IMG/VR virus record: IMGVR_UViG_3300017781_000007
Span: 1 to 59,509 of that record
DNA: 59,509 nucleotides
Source of the DNA: a virus
Reading direction: 5' to 3' (one strand)
The notes beneath the pieces are model-generated. The model was not told where the DNA came from. It did not search any database and worked only from the letters and a program-made list of their open reading frames with translations. Positions 41,604 to 50,852 of this stretch are shown here, piece by piece (position 1 is the stretch's first letter; each line of letters opens with the position of its first letter). The position numbers were made by a program, and so were the translations under genes.

Positions 41604-42262
41604 AGTAAACTTTTATCCACGTTAGATGATATCACAACTTCACCACCATCGTCATATGCTTGAAAACCAGATAGAAAAGTATTTGGTTTTGAAACTGGTT
41701 TTTTTATTTGAGTTACAGGAGTTTTACATGGTGGATAAGTTCCATCAGGACATAATTGTTGTCCACCTCCCCCACCAGTATTAGGTGTTGTTACTTTAGG
41801 TGGTTTAATTAATCCAGCATCTTTCATGTAGTTCACACCTGTTTTACTCATCACATCAAGTGGTTTACCTGTTGCTCTGTAAAAATCTCTTGTTGCAGGT
41901 AAATCTTTTGGTTTACCAAAAAAAGTTTCACCTTTTGCTTTTTGTTGTCTTGAACGTTTTACTAACGGATCAATTACTAATGCTTTTGCAAGCTGTAATG
42001 TGATAGGCATGAAAGTAGTCTTTGATCCTGTATTTGTATTTGTATTTTGACTGCCTGCAGGAGGCACATTTGTTTTAGTAGTTCCCGCACCGCCCTTATT
42101 TGTTACTGGTTCTCCATAATATCCAGAACCTGATTCGAATCTTGAATGCGAATGGTCGGATCCTTTGTTGGCAGTGTTTGTTGATGGGGAACTAAAGTCT
42201 GCTTTTGAGGCATCCATGCCTCCGCCTTTATAACCCTTAATTTTTCTTTTCTTGATTGCCAC
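41600..42262 (-). CDS. Hypothetical low-complexity protein (220 aa)
   Basis: Starts MAIKKRKIKGYKGGGMDASK, with a Ser/Asn/Thr/Gly-rich region to about 80, KPLDVMSKTGVNYMKDAG in the middle, a Gly run and a Cys pair (CPDGTYPPC) near 170-178, and a GGEVVISSNVDKSLL tail. It overlaps the portal gene by 26 bases. Likely a virion-associated protein; function unknown. Confidence 0.55.
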   Translation of the reverse strand: MAIKKRKIKGYKGGGMDASKADFSSPSTNTANKGSDHSHSRFESGSGYYGEPVTNKGGAGTTKTNVPPAGSQNTNTNTGSKTTFMPITLQLAKALVIDPLVKRSRQQKAKGETFFGKPKDLPATRDFYRATGKPLDVMSKTGVNYMKDAGLIKPPKVTTPNTGGGGGQQLCPDGTYPPCKTPVTQIKKPVSKPNTFLSGFQAYDDGGEVVISSNVDKSLL

Positions 42263-44570
42263 TTTGTTTCTCCCTATTTAAATCAATTTTTTCTTCAGCT
42301 ATTCTAATTCTTTCTCCAGCTTGTTCTTCAGCCGATTCTAATTTCATTTTATCTAGGTCGATTCTCTCTTCAAACTCACCAGTTTTTCTTTCTTCTTGCA
42401 TCATTGCTTCTTGAGCTTTTCTTTGCATATCCAAAGCTCTTAAATCTAATTCTCTTTGTTTCAATGCAACAAGAGGATCTTGTTTTTGTCCTTGTTCTTC
42501 TTGTGCTAATCTAGTTGTGATCTCTGCAATTCTTTTTGCAACCAATGAATCAAATAAAATTTTAAATCCTTGAGGATCCATTTGTGCTTGTTGTGCCATT
42601 TCAGGTGAATTTTGCACCATGTCACCTACTTCACCATGCGCCTGTAATGCAATGTGATCAGATATATGTCCTTGTAACAAAGCGTACACCATAGGATTGA
42701 TTTGAACCATTCTTGAAGCCATAAACGCTCTGTGTGCAGCAATATGTGACTCATGATCTTGTTCAGGAAACGCTTTTAGCATTTGCATTTGTAAAGCTTT
42801 TGCATTTTCAGTTGCAGGATCTTCAGGTTGTGGCATTGGCTCAGGTTTTAACAATGCATCGATATGTTTTGTACCTAAAGCTTCGTAAACTCTTCTATAT
42901 GCCTCTCTTAGATTGTGCATTTGTGGATTTGACATCGCAATTTTTAAATTTTCGTTTGCTAATGTAACTCTTTGAGCCATACTCATGATATTTGGGTCTG
43001 CAACAGGAATTACATCGACTCTATCGTCAAAATCTTTCAATTTTACAAATCTATCTGCGTTTGTAACAGCGTATGGATATACAGGAGGCAGATAATCTGC
43101 AAAAACTTTTGCTAAAAGTCTAAATTCTTGTCTCATTGCATAGTAACAACGCTTATGAATAGCACTCATCACCCTAGAACCACGTTCTAAGAGTGCAATT
43201 GTAGTTCCAACTGCTCTGTTTTGTGCATCTTCACCCATTTGCATGTCTGCAATAGCTGCAAAACGCTGTCCTGCTTGTACTACGAAACCTAAAAGTTGAA
43301 ATAAAGTTCCACTTGGCTCTTTGAAAGGTAAAATTTGGAACTGATCTTTAATATTTCCACCGGGTGCATCGACATCTCGGAACTCTCCAGGTTGAAAAGG
43401 TTGGTCATCGTCACGAATTCTTATACCTCTAGACTTAAACCCTGCTGGAAGGTTCGCTAAAGTACCTGCATCAAGCAATTGTCTTAATGCTTGTGTTGCA
43501 GATCTTGATAATCCACCGATCATATGTATTAAACCGAAGCCATAAAACCCTAAACCAGGTAAAAACTTGTAATGCACAAAGTATTCTTTTCTTGCTTCTG
43601 TATCATCATCTTGATTATAGTTTCTGTAGATAGATAAAATTTGTCCTGAGCCTTCATCAATTGAAATTATGTATGGAAGTTTAACTTTTTTCTCAGAGCT
43701 TTCCATTTCAAACTCTTCTAAGTTGCAATCTACATGCATCTCTAAAATATCATATTGGTATTCTTTGTTACCTGAAGGTTTGACACCTTCTAATTCATTT
43801 AGTTTATCTTGTATTGGACTTTTCTCTGCTTGTTTCGCAATAAGCTCTACGTCTCTATAGAACCCTGCTTTCTGTTGTTTAAGAACATCATTCTCTGACA
43901 TCTTAACAACATGTGTAATTCTTTCACAATCTTTTAAATCTGTTGCGTAATATGGTACAACTAAATCTTCCGCAGGTACAAACTTTGCAACTGCTCTTTG
44001 TTTGATTTCGTCAAAGTAAATTTTTTTAAATGCTGATCCAGCAAGTGGTAAGTAAAACAACAACTGATCTGTGTCTGGTGTGTACTCTTCCATTTGTTCC
44101 ATTAACATATAGTTCATGAAATCTTTTACACGTGTTGCTTGGTCTTCAACTTCTTTTGTTGATGAACCTATGATCGCTGTTCTTACAGGACCATCACTTG
44201 GTAATAATTCTTTGTAGGCTTGTGCCTGAAACTGAGTTACAGCTTCCGATAGTAACGGATGGGTAACACCACTTGCACCTTGAAAAGGTCTAGTAGCAGT
44301 TACATACTTAAATCCTAATAAATCTAGACCTTCTTTATAAGCCTGTTCCCAATCTGATCTTGAAACTTTATCTTTTTTGTAATCCTGAATTAGTTGAGCA
44401 GACATACGACCAAGAACACGGTCATCCATGTCTTCAGCTAAGTTTCTAAAGAAATCTTCTTCAGGTTGTTCTTCCTCAGGAGCTTGCTCCTCAGTACCCT
44501 CAACTTCTACGTCAACTTCTTCTGTCTCAACTTCTTCAGGAAGTTCATTTTGTTTTTCTACTTCAGCCAT
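42237..44570 (-). CDS. Portal protein (P22-like)
   Basis: A 777-aa protein with an acidic N-terminal tail (about 1-40), a conserved core starting at DMDDRVLGRMSAQLIQDYKK, then DILEMHVDCNLEEFEMES, IHMIGGLSRSATQALRQLLD and AGTLANLPAGFKSRGIRIRD, typical of P22-class portal proteins (P22 gp1 is 725 aa). The C-terminus is a long Glu/Lys/Gln-rich coiled coil (about 690-777), as expected for a barrel. It forms the dodecameric DNA channel. Downstream of the terminase as usual. Confidence 0.87.
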   Translation of the reverse strand: MAEVEKQNELPEEVETEEVDVEVEGTEEQAPEEEQPEEDFFRNLAEDMDDRVLGRMSAQLIQDYKKDKVSRSDWEQAYKEGLDLLGFKYVTATRPFQGASGVTHPLLSEAVTQFQAQAYKELLPSDGPVRTAIIGSSTKEVEDQATRVKDFMNYMLMEQMEEYTPDTDQLLFYLPLAGSAFKKIYFDEIKQRAVAKFVPAEDLVVPYYATDLKDCERITHVVKMSENDVLKQQKAGFYRDVELIAKQAEKSPIQDKLNELEGVKPSGNKEYQYDILEMHVDCNLEEFEMESSEKKVKLPYIISIDEGSGQILSIYRNYNQDDDTEARKEYFVHYKFLPGLGFYGFGLIHMIGGLSRSATQALRQLLDAGTLANLPAGFKSRGIRIRDDDQPFQPGEFRDVDAPGGNIKDQFQILPFKEPSGTLFQLLGFVVQAGQRFAAIADMQMGEDAQNRAVGTTIALLERGSRVMSAIHKRCYYAMRQEFRLLAKVFADYLPPVYPYAVTNADRFVKLKDFDDRVDVIPVADPNIMSMAQRVTLANENLKIAMSNPQMHNLREAYRRVYEALGTKHIDALLKPEPMPQPEDPATENAKALQMQMLKAFPEQDHESHIAAHRAFMASRMVQINPMVYALLQGHISDHIALQAHGEVGDMVQNSPEMAQQAQMDPQGFKILFDSLVAKRIAEITTRLAQEEQGQKQDPLVALKQRELDLRALDMQRKAQEAMMQEERKTGEFEERIDLDKMKLESAEEQAGERIRIAEEKIDLNREKQSGNQEKKN

Positions 44571-44574
44571 TTAT

Positions 44575-44955
44575 TTAATATAGTTTAGTTGGTTTCAAAC
44601 TTACAAGTTTTCCACCTCTAGCCTTTATCATTTTACCTGCTTTAGCTCCGTCCATTTCTCCTAAACCGAATGTATCTTTACCTAAAGTTGCAAGAGTATC
44701 AGTTTTTTTGATATTTGGACCTCTACCTAAATCAATATTTTCTCTAAATACTTTTTTTGTAGCTGCAATTGCCTTATCTTTAAAACTAGATTTTGCTTTT
44801 TTGGTAATGTAGTTTTTTTTCATATTACCGAAACCAAATTCTTTGGCTTCGTTATTTGCTATACTTGCAGCTCTTGCTTTGCCTGCTAAAAGTTTAGCTC
44901 CAGCTAATCCGACAACTCCTGCCATAATAGCTTTTTTAAGTTTTTTACTTGCCAT
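44575..44955 (-). CDS. Small basic protein with hydrophobic N-terminus (126 aa)
   Basis: MASKKLKKAIMAGVVGLAGA then KLLAGKARAAS resembles the N-terminus of the 47265-47516 protein (KKPIKAVLGVLALGALGAK). The rest is Lys-rich, ending GKMIKARGGKLVSLKPTKLY. Probably a paralogous small virion-associated protein. No known domain. Confidence 0.55.
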   Translation of the reverse strand: MASKKLKKAIMAGVVGLAGAKLLAGKARAASIANNEAKEFGFGNMKKNYITKKAKSSFKDKAIAATKKVFRENIDLGRGPNIKKTDTLATLGKDTFGLGEMDGAKAGKMIKARGGKLVSLKPTKLY

Positions 44956-44991
44956 GATAATTATCTCCTTTGTTATAACAGGATTATCTTA

Positions 44992-47265
44992 TCATGCAAA
45001 TATATTTACGACTAGACCACCACTCTGATATGCTTTGAAGGGTTTAGTAGCCATTTCAGGGCTTACTTTAATTGCAAAAGCATCAAGGTATAATCTAGTA
45101 TCACCCGCCTGCATTTCAATAACTTCACCACCATATCTAGATTTATAGTTCTCAGCTTCTTTTAATGTTCTGAAAGCAGCCATGTGTTCTGTACCTGCTT
45201 TGTCTGGATTAAGACCATAAACCTTTTTAGTATTGTCAACTTTACTTACTACTTTAAAAGGTTTGTTTGGGTCTGATTTTGCTACAGGAATCGTTTTTAC
45301 TTCTGAATTATATTGTTTTGAGAGTTTCTCCATAGCTGCAGGTAACGTCGCTTTTTTATTTGGATCCGTCATACCTTGTATGGGTTCCTCTACATCATTA
45401 CCTTTTTTTCTTACAACGCCTTGTCTTCCACCGTAACCTTTAAATCCTGCTTTTCCGAATCTGTTACCATAAAATTCTAAGTCACCTAAATATTTTGTTC
45501 TCTTCGCATGGTGTAGATATTCAACAGGAGATATAGCTACCCAATCAATACCTCTATCCGCTGCATCTTTAATTTGGTTTTTTAATGCGTGTGTTCCCCA
45601 ATTTTCTTTTCCATACAAAGGTAAAAAAGGTATACCATCTCCCGCTTGTGTTTTTGTAATATTAGCTAAGTTTAAAGAATTGTTTTTTAGCTCATCAAAG
45701 TCAGAAGATAATTTCTTAAATCGTGCAAGATCTTCTGCTGTTTTAGCTGTACCTCTTTTTGAAATATCCATCATCTCTTCTACAATCTTATCAAGCTTTC
45801 TGTTTGCAGAAAAAAATTCTATTTCATTACCAAAAGCATTTACAACTTTTTCTCTAGTAGGATTTACCTTTCTAAGTTTTTGATGATAGTCAGATTGTAT
45901 CTCATCAATCATCATTACTTTTTGATTTTGATTTGTACCACCTGCTCTTATACTTCCTCTTGTATGATACACCTGGTTCGGTATTGCTTTCGTAGCACCA
46001 TAGTCACTTGTGTAGTGTTTGTTATATTCTGATCCTAGTCTTTGACCCATTGGTAATGGTTTAGGGTAATACACAACGTTTTCAAAATATTCATCACCAC
46101 CTTTAATTCTATACTCGTTATAAGAACCATACTTAGGTAAGTAACCCTGTTGTTTTTGTAAACTAAATAATCTTGATAATTCTCTATCTTTGTTTGAAGC
46201 TAAACTTGTAATTCTTGTAACTTCATTTGCATCCACAGCAACCCCAAGTCCTCGTGCCTTTTGAGCTAAATTTTTATAAGCTTGAATATCACTTGCAAAT
46301 ATATTCGAAAAGTCATCATAGTCATCACCATCAACACTCCTGAATTGTTTTGTTAATCTAGAATTAATTTTTAAAAGAGAGTTCTGTGTAGCAGCAATAT
46401 CAGTAACTATATCACCTGCTTCGTCACCGCCTTTGGCAACAACCTTATCTCTTAAATCTTGTAAACCTAAATTCATTTGTCGAGTAACATCTTCAGCCTC
46501 ATCAACAAGTTTTACATTAGTTTGTAGTTTTCTCATTTTAAGATTATTAACAGGAGCCTTTTCTACAATGTAAAGTAAATCCATTTTACTTAGTGGCAAA
46601 CCTTTTTCAGCTGCTGTTTTAAGAAAGCCTCCTACTACTTCTCCTTGTTTATTAAGTTGAAGTAAATTTGAATCCCACATCTCTTCTTTCTTTACTGCTT
46701 GTGAAATATTTTTAAAGTCAGGGTTACCTGTTTTAAATGATCCGGGGCCTGTAGATTTTAAATCTTTGATCCACTCATCAGCTTTTCTTGAACCTGAAAC
46801 CGGGTGTCTTGCAATGTAATCATACAAAGATGAACCTATTCTGTTTGTCTTACCCCCTCTGGATAGAGGTTGTAGATAAGCAATTTTTTTTAATTCATTC
46901 GATCTTGCTATTGCTTCTTGTCTGATTTGTTCTTGTTGAGTTATCTGAGGTCTCTTCATCAATTGACCTCTTTCAATTTTTGTTGGAGCTATTGTTAAAA
47001 CTTCTTCTACTTCATCAACTGGTGCCGTGGTTCGTGATACGCTTAGCTTTGGTTTTCTTAGACCTACGAGTTTATTAAGAGCTCTTGCGATAGGGTTCCT
47101 AGCAGCCACAGCTCCAATACCCACGGCTGCCATCCCAGCAAAACCTTTTAGAGCAGATGGATCATATTTTTCTTTTTCAAAGCTGTTGTCATTATCTCCT
47201 GGAACTGAAGATGTCTTATCATCTTCAAACTTCCCTGAGTCGATTAATTCTTTTAGTCCAGCCAT
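44992..47265 (-). CDS. Polyvalent-type protein with EIQSD/W domain
   Basis: A 757-aa protein. The C-terminal third contains VMMIDEIQSDYHQKLRK (motif at about 455-462), then GKENWGTHALKNQIKDAADR with GIDWVAISP at about 552-579. This 'EIQSD[WY]HQ ... W-x-x-x-x-LK ... AaxxGxDxIAW' arrangement recurs in large phage and conjugative-element polyvalent proteins delivered with DNA. The first 400 residues are helical and charged, without known motifs. It sits between terminase and portal, consistent with virion packaging. Enzymatic activity is not identified; the domain assignment is from memory. Confidence 0.6.
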   Translation of the reverse strand: MAGLKELIDSGKFEDDKTSSVPGDNDNSFEKEKYDPSALKGFAGMAAVGIGAVAARNPIARALNKLVGLRKPKLSVSRTTAPVDEVEEVLTIAPTKIERGQLMKRPQITQQEQIRQEAIARSNELKKIAYLQPLSRGGKTNRIGSSLYDYIARHPVSGSRKADEWIKDLKSTGPGSFKTGNPDFKNISQAVKKEEMWDSNLLQLNKQGEVVGGFLKTAAEKGLPLSKMDLLYIVEKAPVNNLKMRKLQTNVKLVDEAEDVTRQMNLGLQDLRDKVVAKGGDEAGDIVTDIAATQNSLLKINSRLTKQFRSVDGDDYDDFSNIFASDIQAYKNLAQKARGLGVAVDANEVTRITSLASNKDRELSRLFSLQKQQGYLPKYGSYNEYRIKGGDEYFENVVYYPKPLPMGQRLGSEYNKHYTSDYGATKAIPNQVYHTRGSIRAGGTNQNQKVMMIDEIQSDYHQKLRKVNPTREKVVNAFGNEIEFFSANRKLDKIVEEMMDISKRGTAKTAEDLARFKKLSSDFDELKNNSLNLANITKTQAGDGIPFLPLYGKENWGTHALKNQIKDAADRGIDWVAISPVEYLHHAKRTKYLGDLEFYGNRFGKAGFKGYGGRQGVVRKKGNDVEEPIQGMTDPNKKATLPAAMEKLSKQYNSEVKTIPVAKSDPNKPFKVVSKVDNTKKVYGLNPDKAGTEHMAAFRTLKEAENYKSRYGGEVIEMQAGDTRLYLDAFAIKVSPEMATKPFKAYQSGGLVVNIFA

Positions 47266-47516
47266 TACTTGATAAGATCTTTAATATAATCTCCACCCTT
47301 CATAACTTCGACTTCTCCGCCACTATTCATCTTTGCAGTTTCTTGTTTTGTAGCTTTCTGATAAAGATCAGTAACCATATTTTTTTTATTACTTACATAT
47401 TCTGTATCGTTCGGTGTAGCTATAGCTGTTTTCTTTTTTGCTTTACTAAATGCTTTTGCTCCAAGTGCTCCTAGTGCAAGAACACCTAAGACTGCTTTAA
47501 TTGGTTTTTTATCCAT
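47265..47516 (-). CDS. Small hydrophobic-N, GG-tail protein (83 aa)
   Basis: Taken from the ATG at 47516, just past the terminase stop, rather than 47564. MDKKPIKAVLGVLALGALGA is hydrophobic; the C-terminus MNSGGEVEVMKGGDYIKDLI matches the tail of the 41030-41212 protein. Probable virion-associated or membrane protein of unknown function. Confidence 0.6.
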   Translation of the reverse strand: MDKKPIKAVLGVLALGALGAKAFSKAKKKTAIATPNDTEYVSNKKNMVTDLYQKATKQETAKMNSGGEVEVMKGGDYIKDLIK

Positions 47517-48987
47517 AATATTTATGCTCCTTTGGAATGTTATAACTTTCCTCCTCATAGTCACTTAACATATCTATGAAGTTTCCTTGTCGATATCTTA
47601 ACACAGCTTGTGTGGTGCTATCTACATAGTCGTCATTGGCTCCGTGAGGAAAGGCAGCGCATTCTTCAATAACTTCTTCTGCATATTTTTCACCCTCTGG
47701 ATAATAAATCTGACCCCCTTCAAAGACTGGGGCGGTAGCGTTGACCCGTGAGTGTTTGTCTTTTCCCCGTGATGGTACGAATGGAATGACAGGAATACCC
47801 ATTCGTCTGAACTCTTGCATGAGTGGTTCCCCTGTAGCCTTAGCCTCAATAATCACGGTCTCCGGCTCCCAGTATTTATATTGATCCATTGCAATTGCTT
47901 TAAGTTCTGGAAAATCATATTTACCCTTGATCGCATCAAGTAGAATCATTGCAGGTTTACCGTCTTCTTGTGGAAAAAATATACCCCATGTTGTGATAGC
48001 AGAATAGTCAGCAGTTTCTTTTGCACTAAAAGCAGTATCATATGATTGTATTACATGCTGCAGTTTTGGAATTCTTTCATGTTCCCATACTTGCCACCAT
48101 TCTCTTTTGAGAATAGCTCCTTCTTCAGATGTAGGGTTTTGCATATATTGAGCAGACCAGTTCCTGATCGGTAAAGATGCTTTTACTTTTTCTAATTCTT
48201 CTAGTTCCCAATACTCAGGCCAAACAGGATTCCCTGAATCTAGTATTGCAGGAAATGAAATTACATTCCATTTGTCAGCTTTAGGTTCTTTTTGAGACTT
48301 AATTAATCGACCTGTCAAATCATCCTCTGCCCATCTTGTCATTACAACAACAATTGAGCCTCCCGGTTGTAAACGCTGTCTCGGTCCTGACACATACCAA
48401 TCGAAAGCACGTTCCATTGCAGACTCAGACATCGCATCTTGTTCAGTATGTGGATCGTCGATAATAAGTAAGTCCGCCCCTCGTCCTGTGATAGAACCGC
48501 CTACCCCCGCTGCAAAATATTCTCCACCATGATTGGTCTCCCATCGTCCTTTGGCCTTACTATCTTCTCGTAGTTTAACATCCCCAAATATATTTTTATA
48601 CTCTTTCTGTTCCATTAGGTTACGAACCTTAGAACCGAACCTTGATGATAGTTCTGCGTTGTGTGATACCTGCATAATTTTTAAATTTGGATACTTCCCT
48701 ATCATCCAAGCAGGAAACAAATAGGATGCAAATTCTGATTTAGTATGCCTAGGAGGCATATTTATTATGAGCCTCCCTTTTTTCTTGGAAGAAATTTTTG
48801 TAAACTCGGCTGCTATGTGTTGATGGTGTCCCCATCTTTTTGGTTCAGGATCCAATCTACAAATGAAATCAGGCCAGACTTCTTTAACAAAATATATAAA
48901 ATTATCTTGGCACAACTTTATGTGTTCAATCCACTTAGCTTCGACTGCTAATCTTAGTTGTTCATTCGTTAGTAATTCTTTTTGCAT
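47509..48987 (-). CDS. terL: Terminase large subunit
   Basis: A 492-aa packaging motor. Walker A-like MPPRHTKSE at 77-85, Walker B LLIIDDPHTE at 173-182, coupling TRWAEDD further on, then the RNase H-like nuclease with SYDTAFSAK, VIIEAKATG and HGANDDYVDS carrying the acidic metal ligands. Complete ATPase and nuclease domains. First of the head operon and about 230 bases downstream of a stable UUCG hairpin. Confidence 0.93.
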   Translation of the reverse strand: MQKELLTNEQLRLAVEAKWIEHIKLCQDNFIYFVKEVWPDFICRLDPEPKRWGHHQHIAAEFTKISSKKKGRLIINMPPRHTKSEFASYLFPAWMIGKYPNLKIMQVSHNAELSSRFGSKVRNLMEQKEYKNIFGDVKLREDSKAKGRWETNHGGEYFAAGVGGSITGRGADLLIIDDPHTEQDAMSESAMERAFDWYVSGPRQRLQPGGSIVVVMTRWAEDDLTGRLIKSQKEPKADKWNVISFPAILDSGNPVWPEYWELEELEKVKASLPIRNWSAQYMQNPTSEEGAILKREWWQVWEHERIPKLQHVIQSYDTAFSAKETADYSAITTWGIFFPQEDGKPAMILLDAIKGKYDFPELKAIAMDQYKYWEPETVIIEAKATGEPLMQEFRRMGIPVIPFVPSRGKDKHSRVNATAPVFEGGQIYYPEGEKYAEEVIEECAAFPHGANDDYVDSTTQAVLRYRQGNFIDMLSDYEEESYNIPKEHKYYG

Positions 48988-49186
48988 TGAGTCCCCTTTT
49001 TTATCTTAACTCATAATAAAAATATAGTCACTACATCTATGCGATCGAGTTTTTAGCACGGCTCTTGCTATAATCAGTTTTTGTGTGCGTGGCATCTAAA
49101 TCTTGTGTATTTGTTTGAGTTTGGAACTAGATTTGGTACCTCTATTCAGGTGGTGAAGGTGGTGGAGATGGTGGAGAAGGTAGCGT

Positions 49187-49214
49187 CACCTGTAACCCCG
49201 AAGGGTTACAGGTG
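49187..49214 (-). other. Perfect 12-bp hairpin with UUCG loop (RNA on the minus strand)
   Basis: CACCTGTAACCC and GGGTTACAGGTG are exact complements around four bases. As leftward RNA the loop is C(UUCG)G, one of the most stable tetraloops. It starts 8 bases after the stop of the 49222-49485 gene and has no U tract, so it is either a U-less terminator, an mRNA 3'-end stabiliser or a processing site. The adjacent 49149-49180 stretch is a GGTGGTGGAG-type purine repeat. Confidence 0.7.
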
Positions 49215-49221
49215 TAGAACT

Positions 49222-49485
49222 TTACTGATTAAAGTCTTGATCTGGATTGTTTTGAATAATTTGTAAGATTGGTTTTAAATTATTCACTAACTTTTGTTTT
49301 AACTCATTCACGATAGGGTCATTAGGGTACTGAATAATAATTTCCTCAACAGCACTTTCTAATTGTTTATACATGAATTGATAGTTAAGAGTTGTTGCAC
49401 TTGAACTTGTACTTGCTTGTTCAACCTCATTTGAGTTTGCTTTGTTCTCAACTATCTCATTAACCATTTTGATTAAGTTGCTCAT
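49222..49485 (-). CDS. Hypothetical protein (87 aa)
   Basis: MSNLIKMVNEIVENKANSNE start, Ser/Thr-rich middle (QASTSSSATT) and a helical end (ELKQKLVNNLKPILQIIQNN). No known domain. It overlaps the next gene by one base. The MSNL(I/K)K start is shared with the 49485-49832 protein, suggesting duplicated N-termini. Confidence 0.55.
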   Translation of the reverse strand: MSNLIKMVNEIVENKANSNEVEQASTSSSATTLNYQFMYKQLESAVEEIIIQYPNDPIVNELKQKLVNNLKPILQIIQNNPDQDFNQ

Positions 49486-49832
49486 TAGTTTGTTCCTTTC
49501 TCTTGAACTTTGATTTTAATTTCTTTTGTGTCCATATCAACTAAAAACTCCTCATACAATTTAGGGTGCTTTTCTTTGAATTTAGATACATCAAATCTTT
49601 TCATTGTTCGTTTGATTAATTGAGCAAACCCCTCAATGTTATCAACTTTATTTATAATGATTAGATTTGTTTTCAAAGTTTCAAACAACTCAACATGACT
49701 TGGTTTAATCAAATCATTTGCTTTCTTTTGTTGCTTAACTTGTTCAACTGAATAATGATAATTCACTATTCCTTGTTGCTCTTGCTTGTTAGCTTTCTTA
49801 ATAAGTCTAGTGACTTTTTTTAGATTGCTCAT
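49485..49832 (-). CDS. Hypothetical protein (115 aa)
   Basis: Basic and helical: MSNLKKVTRLIKKANKQEQQ, then KFKEKHPKLYEEFLVDM near the C-terminus. No domain recognised. First gene behind the promoter at 49.87-49.90 kb, with a good AAAGGAAAA ribosome site, so these two small genes form a separate unit upstream of the terminase. Confidence 0.55.
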   Translation of the reverse strand: MSNLKKVTRLIKKANKQEQQGIVNYHYSVEQVKQQKKANDLIKPSHVELFETLKTNLIIINKVDNIEGFAQLIKRTMKRFDVSKFKEKHPKLYEEFLVDMDTKEIKIKVQEKGTN

Positions 49833-49869
49833 AACATTTTTCCTTTCATAAGTTAATTGTTATCCCATG

Positions 49870-49898
49870 AATATAAGAAATTAAAAAAGATAATTCAA
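49870..49898 (-). promoter_or_regulatory. Sigma-70-type promoter
   Basis: Read leftward: TTGAAT (49898-49893), 17 bases, TATATT (49875-49870), about 35 bases before the ATG of the 49485-49832 gene. AT-rich upstream tract supports it. Strong by-eye candidate. Confidence 0.55.
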
Positions 49899-50030
49899 CA
49901 AATAAATTAATTAATTTAAAAATAAATTTAGAACTTCATTACTTATAATTAACCCTTGACTTTGAGAAATCCGAAGCACGACTGGTGTCTGGTGCTGGGC
50001 AGCTTCTGTTCATGTTCAAGAACTGACGCA

Positions 50031-50073
50031 GGGCGTGGGCGTGGGCGTGGGCGTGGGACAATGCCCACGCCTC
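50031..50073 (+). repeat. (GGGCGT)n tandem repeat with G-quadruplex potential and hairpin
   Basis: GGGCGT is repeated four times plus a final GGG (50031-50057): five G3 runs with CGT loops, a canonical G4 motif on the plus strand. The last unit also pairs with CCCACGCC (50064-50071) around ACAATG to form an 8-bp hairpin ending 9 bases from the stop of the 50080-50583 gene. It may act as a terminator or as a replication/packaging signal. Confidence 0.85.
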
Positions 50074-50079
50074 AACAAC

Positions 50080-50583
50080 CTAACAGATTTTAAATCCGTT
50101 TGAATCTTCGCAGAATTTTATGAACTCCTCTACATTTTCCATAGTGAATGGATAGGAACTTCCGTAAGAGTATTTGGATTGTATCCAATCCCAAGTATCG
50201 TGGTCGTCTTTTGGATAGTCAGCAGGTGCTAGGTTTTCTTTTCCTTGTTCTTTCTCAACCTTACTTGCTAACATCTTATGACATCTATCAACGAACTTGT
50301 TGTTCTCTTCGGCTTCTTTCATTTCTTCTTCGGTCTTTCTTATGACCTCTGAAACTTTACCACTCTTGATGAGTGTCTTTAGTTGTTTGGCAATTTGTTT
50401 AGCTTGTTCTTCGCTGACCTCGTGTCCGTCGTTGTGTTGCCAACTCTTCTTATCTTCTTCTTCAACGCAACCTGTTTCTTCACATACGAAGTCGGCAAGT
50501 CGTCGCCACCACCAAACATTATTTCTGAAGTATTCGCCATTTGCGTTCTTGTGATTTCCTAGACTATATAAATCAAAGCCCAT
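50080..50583 (-). CDS. Conserved phage protein (167 aa)
   Basis: MGFDLYSLGNHKNANGEYFR then NNVWWWRRLADFVCEETG marks a conserved phage family of unknown function that starts 'MGFDLYG'. The middle is a charged helix (QIAKQLKTLIKSGKVSEVIR) and the C-terminus contains DHDTWDWIQSKYSYGSSYPF and ENVEEFIKFCEDSNGFKI. Good Shine-Dalgarno (AAGGAG). It lies at the edge of the GC-rich stretch. Confidence 0.7.
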   Translation of the reverse strand: MGFDLYSLGNHKNANGEYFRNNVWWWRRLADFVCEETGCVEEEDKKSWQHNDGHEVSEEQAKQIAKQLKTLIKSGKVSEVIRKTEEEMKEAEENNKFVDRCHKMLASKVEKEQGKENLAPADYPKDDHDTWDWIQSKYSYGSSYPFTMENVEEFIKFCEDSNGFKIC

Positions 50584-50852
50584 TTTGTTTCTCCTTTGTT
50601 AGTTGTTTTACCTTTCTTATCAAATCCCATGAGATATGCAAGAACTTTTTTTGGCAGGGCAGACCTGAAGAACTCCCGGTCTCGCCTGGCCAGCAGCTAA
50701 GTCCATTAGCTTTTTAATAACAGTCCGAGCTGTTTGCAGTCGTGGGCGTGGGAAACCCGTGCCTCTGACCAGCAGCCAGATCCCAGCCTGGCCAGCTCCT
50801 GATGCATGTCCAGCCACGTGGTGGTTCTGAGACGGCGGATGTGGGCGTGGGG
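50584..50852. other. GC-rich intergenic stretch with no convincing gene
   Basis: Contains GTGGGCGTGGG and two copies of CCTGGCCAGC, but no reading frame with a supported start. Part of the 50.0-52.0 kb GC-rich island. Confidence 0.5.

Noticed and set aside
50031-50057. GGGCGT tandem repeat considered as a CRISPR array
   Set aside because: Units are 6 bases with no spacers and no cas genes.
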